Of a stretch of DNA of 64,000 bases, positions 37,162 to 46,794 are shown piece by piece; the stretch's first letter is position 1; each line of letters opens with the position of its first letter. The DNA is from Hibiscus mutabilis (lineage: Eukaryota > Streptophyta > Magnoliopsida > Malvales > Malvaceae). Location: positions 1 to 64,000 of the forward strand of contig JAGYYJ010000676.1 of NCBI GenBank assembly GCA_019671005.1, read 5' to 3'. The position numbers and the translations under genes are program-made. The notes beneath the pieces are model-generated. The model had not been told where the DNA came from, made no database searches, and worked only from the letters and a program-made list of their open reading frames with translations.

Positions 37162-37386
37162 TCGATCAACCCTCTTTGGAAAACCACTCAATCGAACTCT
37201 CCCTCAAAGCTTTCTCTCTTGTCGAAATCCCCCCCTCTTGCCCCTTTGGAGTTTGTCGAAATTTCTCTCCTCTTGCTCCCTTGGAGTTGTCGAAATTCAC
37301 TTTTTTCTTGGCTAACAAGTCTACCAAGGTTATCTCAATGTACCCCTAGAACTTTAGGAAATATTACTAACCCATAAATAGATAAG

Positions 37387-37810
37387 GCGTGCAAGTCGAG
37401 GACTCTTTTGTGCTTTATATCATTCATGATTTGGACGTAGATGAACTCACATGTGAAGCAAGGGCTTTTGTTCTTCTCGGCTACATAGGCATATATTTCT
37501 TAAACATTTAGACCAGCAAGCTTGGCAAATTTCTTCCGATACCCTAAGTTTTTTTTATTCCAGTATATTTTATCAGGCTTATCTAGATCCAAGTGCAACA
37601 AGACCATGTATTCTCCGATGGTAGGAGCCATGTCCTCTTAATTGGAGACGAAATAACGATAAGCCGGATCCTAAAAGTTGACTGCTGCCAGCAACATTGA
37701 CTCGTCTATTTCCACCCCGAGCAAAAGGGCTATATCCCCATATCTTTGGGCGAACACGGGTCGATCCTGAGCTTTCAGGCTTTCCCATACAGTGACTAAT
37801 CCGGATAGAT
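37387..37810 (-). pseudogene. Tat gag fragment (DUF7745-like)
   Basis: Minus-strand frames read FAQRYGDIALLLGVEIDESM, then DPAYRYFVSN, a stop, then EDMAPTIGEYMVLLHLDLDK, and on to CEFIYVQIMNDIKHKRVLDL. This is the N-terminal gag-like domain of many plant Tat elements (family pattern: WDPSYRCF ... EDMTPTIEEY). Two in-frame stops are visible. The frame goes straight to the pol start across the LTR-like insert, so the rest of gag and the protease were deleted before that insertion. Confidence 0.7.
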
Positions 37811-38549
37811 GATTATGAGGCAGACCTATGTACACTTGTTTTGGAAGATCAACGGTGGTCCTTTTTTGTACGTTATCTCCATGTTGGCGTTGAAGCTCTG
37901 TGGACTCACTTCAAACCTCTGTGTTCGAGCGGAGGAATCCAGAACATGATAATATAACTCGTATACTCATGATCCCTAATTGCACAATGTCTTGGAATGC
38001 TAAGTGGTCACAATGTGATGTATGCGCTAAAAGGATAAAAATGTGTTAGTGTATATATAATAAGATAAATTCAAGAATAAAATGCAAAAAAGTAATGCAA
38101 TTAATAAAGTGGAGAGATAAAACATATGGTTTCACATGGCTTGATGGGGTGGGCTTACTAAGACAAACATTCATGCGGGTTTGGATCTAAAAGGGTTCTC
38201 GAACCGCTTTTATCCCCTACTCCAAGGTAGATAAGATGTTCAATTCTGGCTCATCACAGGCTTACGAATCGAACACGGCTTAAGGCGATGCATTTTCGTT
38301 ATGCCTGTGTAGAGGGTTACTCACGAAAGCATAAGTACTCTGAACCCCGTAAGACTTTCACTAGCCCATGCGGAGGGTTACTCACGAAGGCATAGCTATT
38401 TTCTTCCACTTAAGTTTGATAAATCCCGGGTAGAAGGCTTATGTTATGATGCAAATAGTTTAAAGCACCAAGAAAATGCACACAAAATGCAACGGATTAG
38501 TAAAGAAAATAACTCGTGATCAAGTAAAAGTTGTGCCCTCTTAGAAGAT

Positions 38550-38569
38550 TCCCCAGCGGAGTCGCCAAG
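38550..38569 (-). other. Primer binding site of the Tat element
   Basis: On the minus strand the sequence after the LTR end is GCTTGGCGACTCCGCTGGGG, matching the tRNA-Arg type primer site of Tat/Ogre elements better than the copy at 3135-3152 does. Confidence 0.75.
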
Positions 38570-38570
38570 C

Positions 38571-40689
38571 TATAACAACAGAGTCGCCACCAGTCCTTTT
38601 TATTGTATTAAGCGGACCAAAAACCTAAAAACAAACTAGAGATTACGAAATCTCAAGGGTTAGGGCACAATTACGTGTGGGGAAAGATTAACACCCCACA
38701 ACGCCAGTAAAAACGACGCTTACTTGATCGCTAATATTTTCGTCATAATCTGGATGCATGCATGCAGGGATTAATAAAAAAAATCTCTAAGTTCTAAAAT
38801 TGGCTTGAATTCGCTTATGACTGAGAAAATTCAAATCAATTTAGACGCAGAGGAATTAAGACATTAATCTTTAAAATTCGAAAATGTACTTTCGCATATG
38901 AGTCTCGATCATTCCCACAACGGCTAAGGGAAGACGAATTAACCCTATTTGAAAATACACCTAGTTTTCATGGTGCAAGGAAAACCATTTTTAAATGATT
39001 GTTTTATTTGTTCTTTTCATTATTTTTTTCTAACCCTAAAGTCAATTATTAAGTGATCAAAGTGACTATTCCTGAAAGACTCTACTGGACAATTTTTTTT
39101 TAAAATATACTTAATGATCTAAAGAAATTATCAAGTTAATTAAAATATATTATTTAAAAGAAGAACTTAGACTTAAGGATTCATTTACTAAACACTATTA
39201 AGGTATGAAAAGAAATTAATCTTACTTTTTACCCTTATATATATTAATTAACCTAAGGTATATACATATATTTCAAAAAGGTAACCAAATTTTAATTCAT
39301 GAAACAAATTATTAAAGGTTATATAAATTTATATATCTTGCATTTTAAATTGGGAGTTTTAAAGAAAAATGAGCAAACAAATTAAACATAAAAAGGATCA
39401 AATTGTAGGAAAATCAAAATTGAAGAATGAAATTAAAAAGAAAAATGACTAAAGTGGTAGAAAGCAAACAGTGATGGCCGAAGTAGAAGACTGCTGAAAG
39501 AAAGGCGCGGGTCATGATCTGGGTCGGTTCGGTTCCGGATTCCTCCAACAGGTCGAGTATATAACTTAAAAATCAGAAACACAACTCATTTGTTTCATTT
39601 TCTCCCAAATGGATCAGACACCCGTCTTCAAAATCCTCTAAAAACCTTCAATGGTGTTCTTTATTGGATGAAGAACATCGCCGTGTTCTCCAGGTTCTGG
39701 TGGTGGTTCGTGGCGCTCCTCTATTTTGGCCGGCGGTGAACTTCCAGCGATCGCTTCCTTCAGTTTTGGCTCCCGAATTCAACAGCGACGGTGGCTCGGC
39801 TCTTTGGCAATGGCTTCGGCCTCCTTCGATTGGTAAACTACCTAGAAACATATGTGAAGAAAAAAGAAAAAATTTAGGCGTAATACATTTGATCTAGACT
39901 GAAATTGCTTTTGTTATTTGATTTCTCAATTGTGTGTGTTACAATCGGTGAATCGATGACCTTTTATAGCCATTACAAAGTAAAGTATACAAGAAAATTT
40001 CGAAAACCCTAACTTAATTCTTCTGATTTGGTGATGATTCTTGCTTGATTTGGTGTTGATTTCTTGTCATGTTTACTTCGATCTTGCTTGGCCTTCACGT
40101 CGGCCGGTTCTTGTCTGATTTCTTGCCCCTTTTTGCTTGATTTGAATTTATTTCCTTATCGTGCTTAGATTCGAACATTGACTCTCTTTCTTTGTTTGTA
40201 TGGCACTTTTGACCACGAATGGCGGCGAGGAATGGCGAAACACGGCTGTCGGCGCTTGCAAATTAGAACCAAACGGTCAAGGGAGTCGAAGAGTGGTGGG
40301 CGTGGTTTTCACGCGCGAGTGAGTCTCTCCCGCTTCATTCTGGACCATTGATCATCTCACGAATCCAACGGTGTGGATCTGTGCGGCGCAGAGCTTAAAG
40401 GCTATGGTTTTACCAAGACCGTTGGATCAATTTTGATCCAACGGTGAGATGAAGGTGGCAGCTCAAACGCTTAAGCTTCCTAGGTTTTCCTTATGTTAGC
40501 CGAATGGGCTTGTAAAAGATGGGCTTATTTTATGTAACAAATGAATTGGGTTTGTAAAGGATGGGCTCTCTTTTTTAATGAATGGATCACATATATTATT
40601 GGGTTTTCAACTTTTGGTTTTATTTTTGGACTTTAATATATACAATGATCCAATGAATTAACATATACTATATTTTTTGGGGGTTTTCA
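38571..40689 (-). repeat. 5' LTR of the Tat element
   Basis: 38571-39840 matches the 3' LTR. 39841-40689 has no match in the other LTR, but carries a minus-strand TATA motif (GGCTATAAAAGG near 39965), consistent with U3/promoter sequence. The inner end reads TATAACAACA where the other copy has TGTAACAACG. Confidence 0.65.
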
Positions 40690-41244
40690 TTTTTTTGAAT
40701 ACCAATACTTAAATGAGTGAGGGCCGGATAAAATAGGCAGCCTCAATGAAGGGAAAATGTCAGATAACGTGAAACCAAAACATTTCCACCATCTTGCATC
40801 TAATCTTACATTGCACTGACCTGATCTTCTGTACCTAGTTCATGTCCGAAGATGTTCGTGTCTGAGACTTTTTTACTGTCTACAACACAGAAGCATTGGC
40901 CTTTTTTTTATACATTTCTCCATTTAACTGGCAAGTTGCATAATGCAAAACTTTGGGTATGAATTGGATATTATTAGTCTAAATGCTTTCATTCAATCAA
41001 TTAGAAAAAAACTCCAATAGACATATGCTTCAGTTGTTACCATGACTAAGAACACTGGAAGCTGGAGGCCCTTGAATCAACTTTCAGGTAATTTATAATT
41101 AGGTATTTAGATTGTGTTTTGAAGTACAACGGCACCACACTTCACATAAATACAAAAAAGGATTACACCATATTTAGACACCACTGCAACAAACCGCATT
41201 CAAATTGCTGGGTCGATCCTCAATTACATCTTTCGCACTAGAAT
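40690..41244. other. Intergenic / 3' flank of CURT1C
   Basis: AT-rich, no supported gene. The 3' untranslated region of the minus-strand CURT1C gene should lie in its upper part. Confidence 0.5.
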
Positions 41245-43060
41245 TCACTGTCCAAATATTTGTGATATTGTCTTGTTAATGATTTGGTACAGTTCTTCCC
41301 TGCAAAAGGGGGTGGTTCAGAGTTAGGTTGTTAAATATTCACATAATCACCTATGGTGGTGCTCTCTTCTTCAACATAGAAAAAGATCGTTTTGCGTGTA
41401 CAAGTAAAAACTATGGGTTTTACCATAAAGCAATCTCTAAAGTCGAGGATTCTACTTACCGATCTGGTTTGAACAAGAGATACCGGTAAACAAACCACTG
41501 AAAAAGGAAAATATTAGTTAGTAATTGAAGCCTCGGCAGAGATGGGGAAATATAAATATATATCGGTGATATGTTAAGCACGGTTGAAAGCTAGTGTTCA
41601 GGCAACTTACCGTAGAAAACAGTATTCCAATAATTTCTAGCACAACTGGGATAATTGGCAGTTTGTCAACAACCTGCTCATGTCAAAGGAAGCTTGAAGT
41701 CATGTCTGAGCTCAAAGTTATTATTCTAATAGTTAAAATTTACAAATATGGTTTGAAACTCCAAAGCGGTCGATTACCGAAATCACATTCGTTGACGTCC
41801 ACAGGACCACAATAGCTGCAAATCCCAGACCAATGAGACCTACCTTATCTTCATCAGATTTATCCCACTGTTCCAAACAAATCAAAGCAAAATCGGGAAA
41901 AAAATAAAGAAAAAAATTATGCCTTAATGGACACTGCTGCCGTAGACATGAATCGAAGATGAAGACTTTCCCTTGCTTTACTGAAATCAAACTAGAAGAC
42001 AGCATTGGAAAATACAAGAGGAGAAATGAAAATATGAAAGTTTATACGAAATTCAAGCATAGAGATTCTGTTATTTCTTAAACAAAGTACTTACCAAACC
42101 CACTCTTCCCTCGGTACGTTTCAAGCACATATGGAGTGCAATCATGATAATAATACACAACTATTTGTCTGTGAGAGAGAAACTTACAACATTTCGCACA
42201 GACTCAATAAGAGCGGTTGAAGACTCCGAGCTATCACCTGTAGCCTTCACAATAACAGCATAGTTTCGCCTCCCTGCAATACAAGGAAATCAGGCAACAA
42301 GAGCAAAGAGTGAGTTACCCAAAGCATGGAATATAGCAATTAATACAGAACCTAATTGCCAAACTTTTTCAGCTACGAATCAAGTTTCCCATCAACATCA
42401 CAGAAACTAAAAACGATTCTCTATAACCCCCCACTGACAAGTCTTAAACACCTAACTCCAATTTCAAGTAATTGCTCTGTACCTATACTGCAACAGCCAA
42501 ATGATTAACATAGTTGAATCCCATTCCGCCTTCCGGCCTTGAAGCATGAACGATAATCAGACGGCAGAATGAACCGAAGACAATTAACCGAGAATTTCTG
42601 CCTAGCCCTAAGTTTAATTTTCTAAACACCAATGACTGCCACAATAATTGTTCATTTCCATGTCACTCTCACACACACATGTACACATGCAATCCATTGT
42701 TTTAGCAGAAGCCCTGCATTAATTTCCCCAAAACCTCATTTTCAACTTATGTCTCGGTTTATATGTAACTAAGAGCATAAAATATCTCATAAAAATCAAT
42801 AACTAACATAAAAAGGTAAAATATTTATGAAAATATAGACTCAAATTCAACTATGAACCAACCAAAGACAACCCAAGTGAAAATTGAATCATAATATTCA
42901 AATTTACAGTAAAATCTTAAAAGACAGTTGCTTTAAGGATAAATGAAGTGAATAACACACCTCCGGTATAAGAAACTAGGGGTTTCTGAGAAGTCCTGAA
43001 AAGGGTCTTTCTATCTTGTGAAAGCAATGGCGGGAGCAGACTTGCAGTAATGGAAGCCAT
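41245..43060 (-). CDS. CURT1C: CURVATURE THYLAKOID 1C, chloroplastic
   Basis: Six exons: 43060-42961, 42273-42188, 41867-41778, 41673-41611, 41497-41460, 41299-41245, giving 143 codons plus stop with all phases matching. Residues 1 to ~45 (MASITASLLPPLLSQDRK...) are Ser/Thr-rich, a plastid transit peptide. The mature part has the CURT1 block WDKSDEDKVGLIGLGFAAIV, two hydrophobic hairpin helices (~67-85 and ~95-117: LPIIPVVLEIIGILFSTW) and FVYRYLLFKPDR before a short amphipathic tail ending FGQ. The family oligomerises and bends grana margins. The serine-rich linker, EDKVGLIGLGFA block and final GQ fit CURT1C rather than 1A, 1B or 1D. No lesion seen. Confidence 0.93.
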
Positions 43061-43984
43061 GAAAATACCTGCCAGAAAAGGACCAAAAAAGCAATTTTGA
43101 AAAGTGGGTTATTTTGGTTGGAGTCTAAAAGGGTTAAGATTAACCATGAAAAAGAAGAAATATATTAGCATGAAGAAGAGAACCGAGTTTAAGGTTTCCA
43201 CCTCAGTTGCAGCTAAAAGAGAAACTGAGATCGAGAGACACCTTTTTTTAAATAATAATTATAAAAATTATGTGGTCAGGCGGCGAAAATAGAGAAATTC
43301 TTTTTCTATCAGAGTGATTTATTATGGCTCTTATCCTTTTTTATTTTATTAATTTATGGCTCTTATTCTTCTTCTCCCGCTGGGATGTTTATTGTTGGAT
43401 AAACTACACCATTGGTCACCAAAGTACTAAATACTTTCTACTTTAGTCACAAAATTTTTTCTGCAAATTTGGCCACTAATGATATATATTTTTTTGTCAT
43501 AGACCGCTAAAAATTGACAAAGTAGATGATTTGATATGATATAATAACAGTTTTAATTTTTACAATTATATATTTTATTAATTTTAGTTTAGTTTAAAAA
43601 ATAATAAATTTAACTTTTAAAATTTAAAAATTCTACCAGTTTAGTCCTCATTTTAATTCTGATAGTTTAATAAATTTAACCTTTCAATAAGATGGTGACA
43701 AGAAAATCTTACTCATCCCACCTCATTACCATCTCTAATTGTAGCATACAAAATTGTTACCATCTCTAATTGTAGCATACAAAATTGTTATGATCGAAGT
43801 CGTTGAATAGATATTGTCCTCGTAAACAATATATAATATGAGAATAAATATTAAAATTATACATGAATTTTGGTCAAATGTACAATGCTATGCATAAAAT
43901 TTTGATGCAATTGTTTACATGAAATTTTGATTTCATTCAATTTTCACAAATTGTATCCAATGGCCATTTGCAAGGTAATCATAA
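43061..43984. other. Intergenic: CURT1C promoter side, a MITE end and a 31 bp tandem duplication
   Basis: GTTGGATAAACTACACCATTGG with TTTAGTCACAAAA at ~43395-43455 resembles one terminus of the long-inverted-repeat elements seen elsewhere here, but no partner end was found. At ~43726-43787 a 31 bp unit (ACCATCTCTAATTGTAGCAT...) is directly repeated twice. No gene seen. Confidence 0.5.
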
Positions 43985-45020
43985 TATATGTAAATGCCAG
44001 ATTTGCCAACTTTCTTCTTTGCTTAAAGCAAGATGCGCGGATAATTCAATTGAATTTTCCGGTAACCGAACACCTCGAGTGCCAGAAAACCGTTGCTCAC
44101 GCCCTGTACCGGACCGTGGTCAGAAATGGTCTAGCCTTTGGTGCGAGGCATTGGATGGCAACACTGCAACTTCAGTGTGAGCGGCTTGTTTTCTGCATGG
44201 CAACTAAGGATTCAACCGGTAAAGTTTAGAATTCACCCCATTGTATTATGGTGAACTAACAAATTTACATGTTTCAACAAAGAAATTTTTGCAACTAAAA
44301 GCCTGAAACCAAATCTACGAGTAGGAAGAGCATTTTAAAGTTGGCGCAAAGAATGACATTGAGCTTTTGTCATGCAATTGGAGCATCAAGCTATCATACT
44401 TGGAACCAAGTCACTAGCAAAACCGGGGAAGACATTAGAGTTTCTTCAAGGAAAAAAATTAAACGACCCTAGTGAACCTCCTGGGGTGATTGTCTGTGCA
44501 GTTTCTTCGGCTTGGTTTGCCCGTCTTTCTTGAGGGATGAAATCCGTCGCAATGACGTAATAATAGTCTAATATAACCCTTTTCTTTTGTACAAGTTTAT
44601 GACAATCGACTAGATATCACCACCTTTCTTCTGTAAACTTGTAGTGGGATGTCATGTTAAACGGAGGCACTGTAAAGTCCATTGCAAACCTGGCCAAACG
44701 GCAAGATCGCGGCACTTCGGTAACAGTTCATGTACGTTCTCCATTTCCCAGCAGAGAATTTTCCCAGACTAAATCTGGGATTTTTCTCTCTGAGTCATCC
44801 ATCATCTAAATTGCATCATGTTATATGTTCCAGACAATGAAGTCCAGAGAGAAATACCATGTGGGAGCTCCAAGACAGCTGCACTAATGCTTTCGAATCA
44901 ATGGTGGTTTTTGCTCCTGTGAACATAACCGGTATGCAGTCAGTGATCACCGGATGTCTCCATTCTCCCCGACAGACTCATATCGAGGCAGTTAGTGATC
45001 ACTTCTGAACACGAACAACA
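43985..45020 (+). pseudogene. GLABRA2-like HD-ZIP IV transcription factor pseudogene (START-domain part)
   Basis: Plus-strand pieces match the START and C-terminal region of GL2-class homeodomain-leucine zipper proteins in order: VTEHLECQK and GLAFGARHWMATLQLQCERL (44085-44200), GRKSILKLAQRM then IGASSYHTWNQVTSKTGEDI (44320-44440), SSRKKLNDPSEPPGVIVCA, LRDEIRRND (~44555), WDVMLNGGTVKSIANLAKRQ (44646-44705), TMKSREK, then in another frame MWELQDSCTNAFESMVVFAP (~44860-44920). Intron-like sequence with acceptors (TGTAG before the Trp codon; TTCCAG before TMKS) is retained, so this is not a processed copy. Stops, frameshifts and absence of the homeodomain and zipper make it a dead, truncated duplicate. 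Confidence 0.88.
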
Positions 45021-45351
45021 ACGATGCGAAGGTGGCTGTTTGCTTACAATAGCCTTCCAAATCCTAAGAAACAGCTCCCCATCTGCCAAACTAACCATGG
45101 AATCTTGCACAATGCAAAAACATTAAGACCAGCTTAAAATGTGAAATGGTTGATCACAATAGCCTTTTGATTCAATAGAGACATCAATTGTAAACTCATA
45201 GTTGTTGTCAACAAACATAGAACACCAAGAACATTAAAAACCCAAATAAACAACCCATAATCAATGGGAACAACAATCGTTACGTTAACAAAAAGCAGTC
45301 TTTGGGACACTTAAATTTCACTTGCAAAAGATTACAAATTTACCAAACCAA

Positions 45352-45816
45352 CTAAGCCGGCTGCTGCTGCTCTTGGGACTGCTCAGACTCCAACGGGATC
45401 CCAAGCTCCCCTGTTTCTTCCTTCCGGGGCTGCCCGGTCCTACTCGGAATAGGCACAGCAATGAAAGTCTTGGTCTTGCTGATAGGCCTGCTCTTCTCCA
45501 GCTGCACAAAGTCACCGACTTGGAACTGGTTATCCGGGTCATGAGCCTGGAACTTCTTCTTCTTCCTCACACGCCTCTTGTACTTGGGGTGCGGGGCTAA
45601 GCGCACCACTTCCACGGACACGGTCTTGTCGTTTGTGGCACAAACCACCCTGCCTTGCATGGACTTCATTGCCCTGATTTGAGGGAGAAAAGACGGGGGT
45701 TTTAGGGGCTGGCGAGAGAGGGAAGAATTGGGTTTTGAGAGATGAGAGAGGGAAGTTGAGCCATTGAGAAATGGCGATGAAAGTTTCAGAGATTGGAGAG
45801 AGGAAGTGATTGACAT
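45352..45816 (-). CDS. RPS17: Plastid 30S ribosomal protein S17 precursor
   Basis: Single-exon frame of 154 codons. The N-terminal ~47 residues (MSITSSLQSLKLSSPFLNGS...) are Ser/Leu-rich and acid-free, a chloroplast transit peptide. The mature S17 domain starts MKSMQGRVVCATNDKTVSVE and contains the conserved HPKYKRRVRKKKKFQAHDP and VGDFVQLEKSRPISKTKTF. This OB-fold protein binds 16S rRNA early in small-subunit assembly. The tail is Gln/Glu-rich, as in other plant plastid S17 precursors. No lesion; the start is the first ATG and lies just upstream of the transit peptide. Confidence 0.95.
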   Translation of the reverse strand: MSITSSLQSLKLSSPFLNGSTSLSHLSKPNSSLSRQPLKPPSFLPQIRAMKSMQGRVVCATNDKTVSVEVVRLAPHPKYKRRVRKKKKFQAHDPDNQFQVGDFVQLEKSRPISKTKTFIAVPIPSRTGQPRKEETGELGIPLESEQSQEQQQPA

Positions 45817-45984
45817 TTTTTTTTTTGGTGTTGAAGAAGAAGGGGATAAGGGAATTGAGGGAATATTTATTTCTTTATTTTTTTCCTGTTATGGATTGGG
45901 TTTTTTGGGGTTGGGGATTTGGGACCGTTGGATATATTATTAGTAGACAGTGAGAGCCGTTCGATTAGAGGTGGTAAAATGAGT

Positions 45985-46512
45985 TAGGTAAATTATGTAA
46001 ATCATCACTGAATTTTACTGTTAAACCTATTTTGGTCACTAAAATTTCAAAACATTTAGTTTATTCACTAAAGTTTAGAGAATAAATGTTTTTGGTCACT
46101 CTAAAACCTCAAACAGCCGTAGATGATAGTCGTTCGGTTCTAAGTTTCACTAGTCACCTCGTCTCGGCCCCATGATCCTGAATTCGACCTCTGTTTTATC
46201 AAAAAGTATTTTAAAGTTCACGAATCGGCTAAAAACATTCTATTTTCTCTCTTTGATTTCCTTCTTTCACCGCCAGATGGAGCTCATTTTTCAGTATGTT
46301 GTTTTTCTCATACCGATAAAGTTTTTTATCGTTTAGATCTTGAAGAAGTCTTTTCGTTTGCCAGTAAATGGACGTCGTCAAAAAATTTACAGATGAGTGA
46401 CAAAAAGCGTTTAATATTTAAACTTTAATGAGTAAATTAAACTTTTTAAAACTTCACCGACTAAAATAAGTTTGAGAGCAAATTTTAATGATAATTTACG
46501 TAATTTATTCAA
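45985..46512. repeat. MITE with ~110 bp terminal inverted repeats
   Basis: The left end TAGGTAAATTATGTAAATCA with CTATTTTGGTCACTAAAATT is mirrored by the right end, whose complement reads TGAATAAATTACGTAAATTA with CTTATTTTAGTCGGTGAAGT. Similarity between the arms runs for roughly 110 bp. Long degenerate arms of this sort suggest a Mutator-like origin, without proof of target duplication. It sits between the diverging ends of RPS17 (upstream side) and RopGEF (downstream side). Confidence 0.75.
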
Positions 46513-46794
46513 TAAGATATAACCCGAAAACTCTGAATATGAGTATATGACCAAGGTGTAGAAATTCACAATCAATGGTAGCAAACAACCATTAGGTGCA
46601 AGAGTCTGGCATTTAAAGAAAACATATTCAATGGTTATCAAACTACTCAGTTCTTTGTTTTCATATGATACACATATATGGAATGCTTTAAGCTCCATAG
46701 TTTTAGTTTTTCTCTTGGTTTCCCTATGTACAAAAGGAATCCATGGAAAAGAATCTATCAAACTCTTTTCGGTCTCTCTATCACTAAGCTTCCA

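Larger units (their letters stand above)
36168..37386. mobile_element. LTR-like insert inside the Tat gag/pol region
   Basis: ATAAG at 36168-36172 and again at 37382-37386 flanks 36173-37381, which starts TGCTACATAATTGTGCAAGT and has the CGTCTCCACATGGATTGG region seen near the start of some plant gypsy LTRs. The right end is ...AAATAG rather than CA. Removing the insert and one ATAAG joins the Tat frame without a break (minus strand DLHAL then LCGTKCAMMQV), which supports insertion. It contains a hairpin array and a GAA microsatellite. Confidence 0.6.
29364..40689 (-). mobile_element. Ty3/gypsy Tat-type LTR retrotransposon, degenerate, with nested insertions
   Basis: Homologous LTRs lie at 29364-31947 (3' LTR, enlarged by a nested solo LTR) and from 38571 (5' LTR). 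A tRNA-Arg type primer site follows the 5' LTR on the minus strand (38550-38569). Minus-strand domains in order: a DUF7745-like gag segment, a G-patch-like pol start, RT, RNase H, a second archaeal-type RNase H, integrase. The second RNase H places it in the Tat/Ogre clade. All frames are broken. The lower boundary (TGTAACAACG) is clear. The upper boundary is tentative: TG...CA logic suggests 40689 (minus strand starts TGAAAACCCC), but the two LTRs stop matching above ~31947/~39840 and no target duplication was found. Confidence 0.8.
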
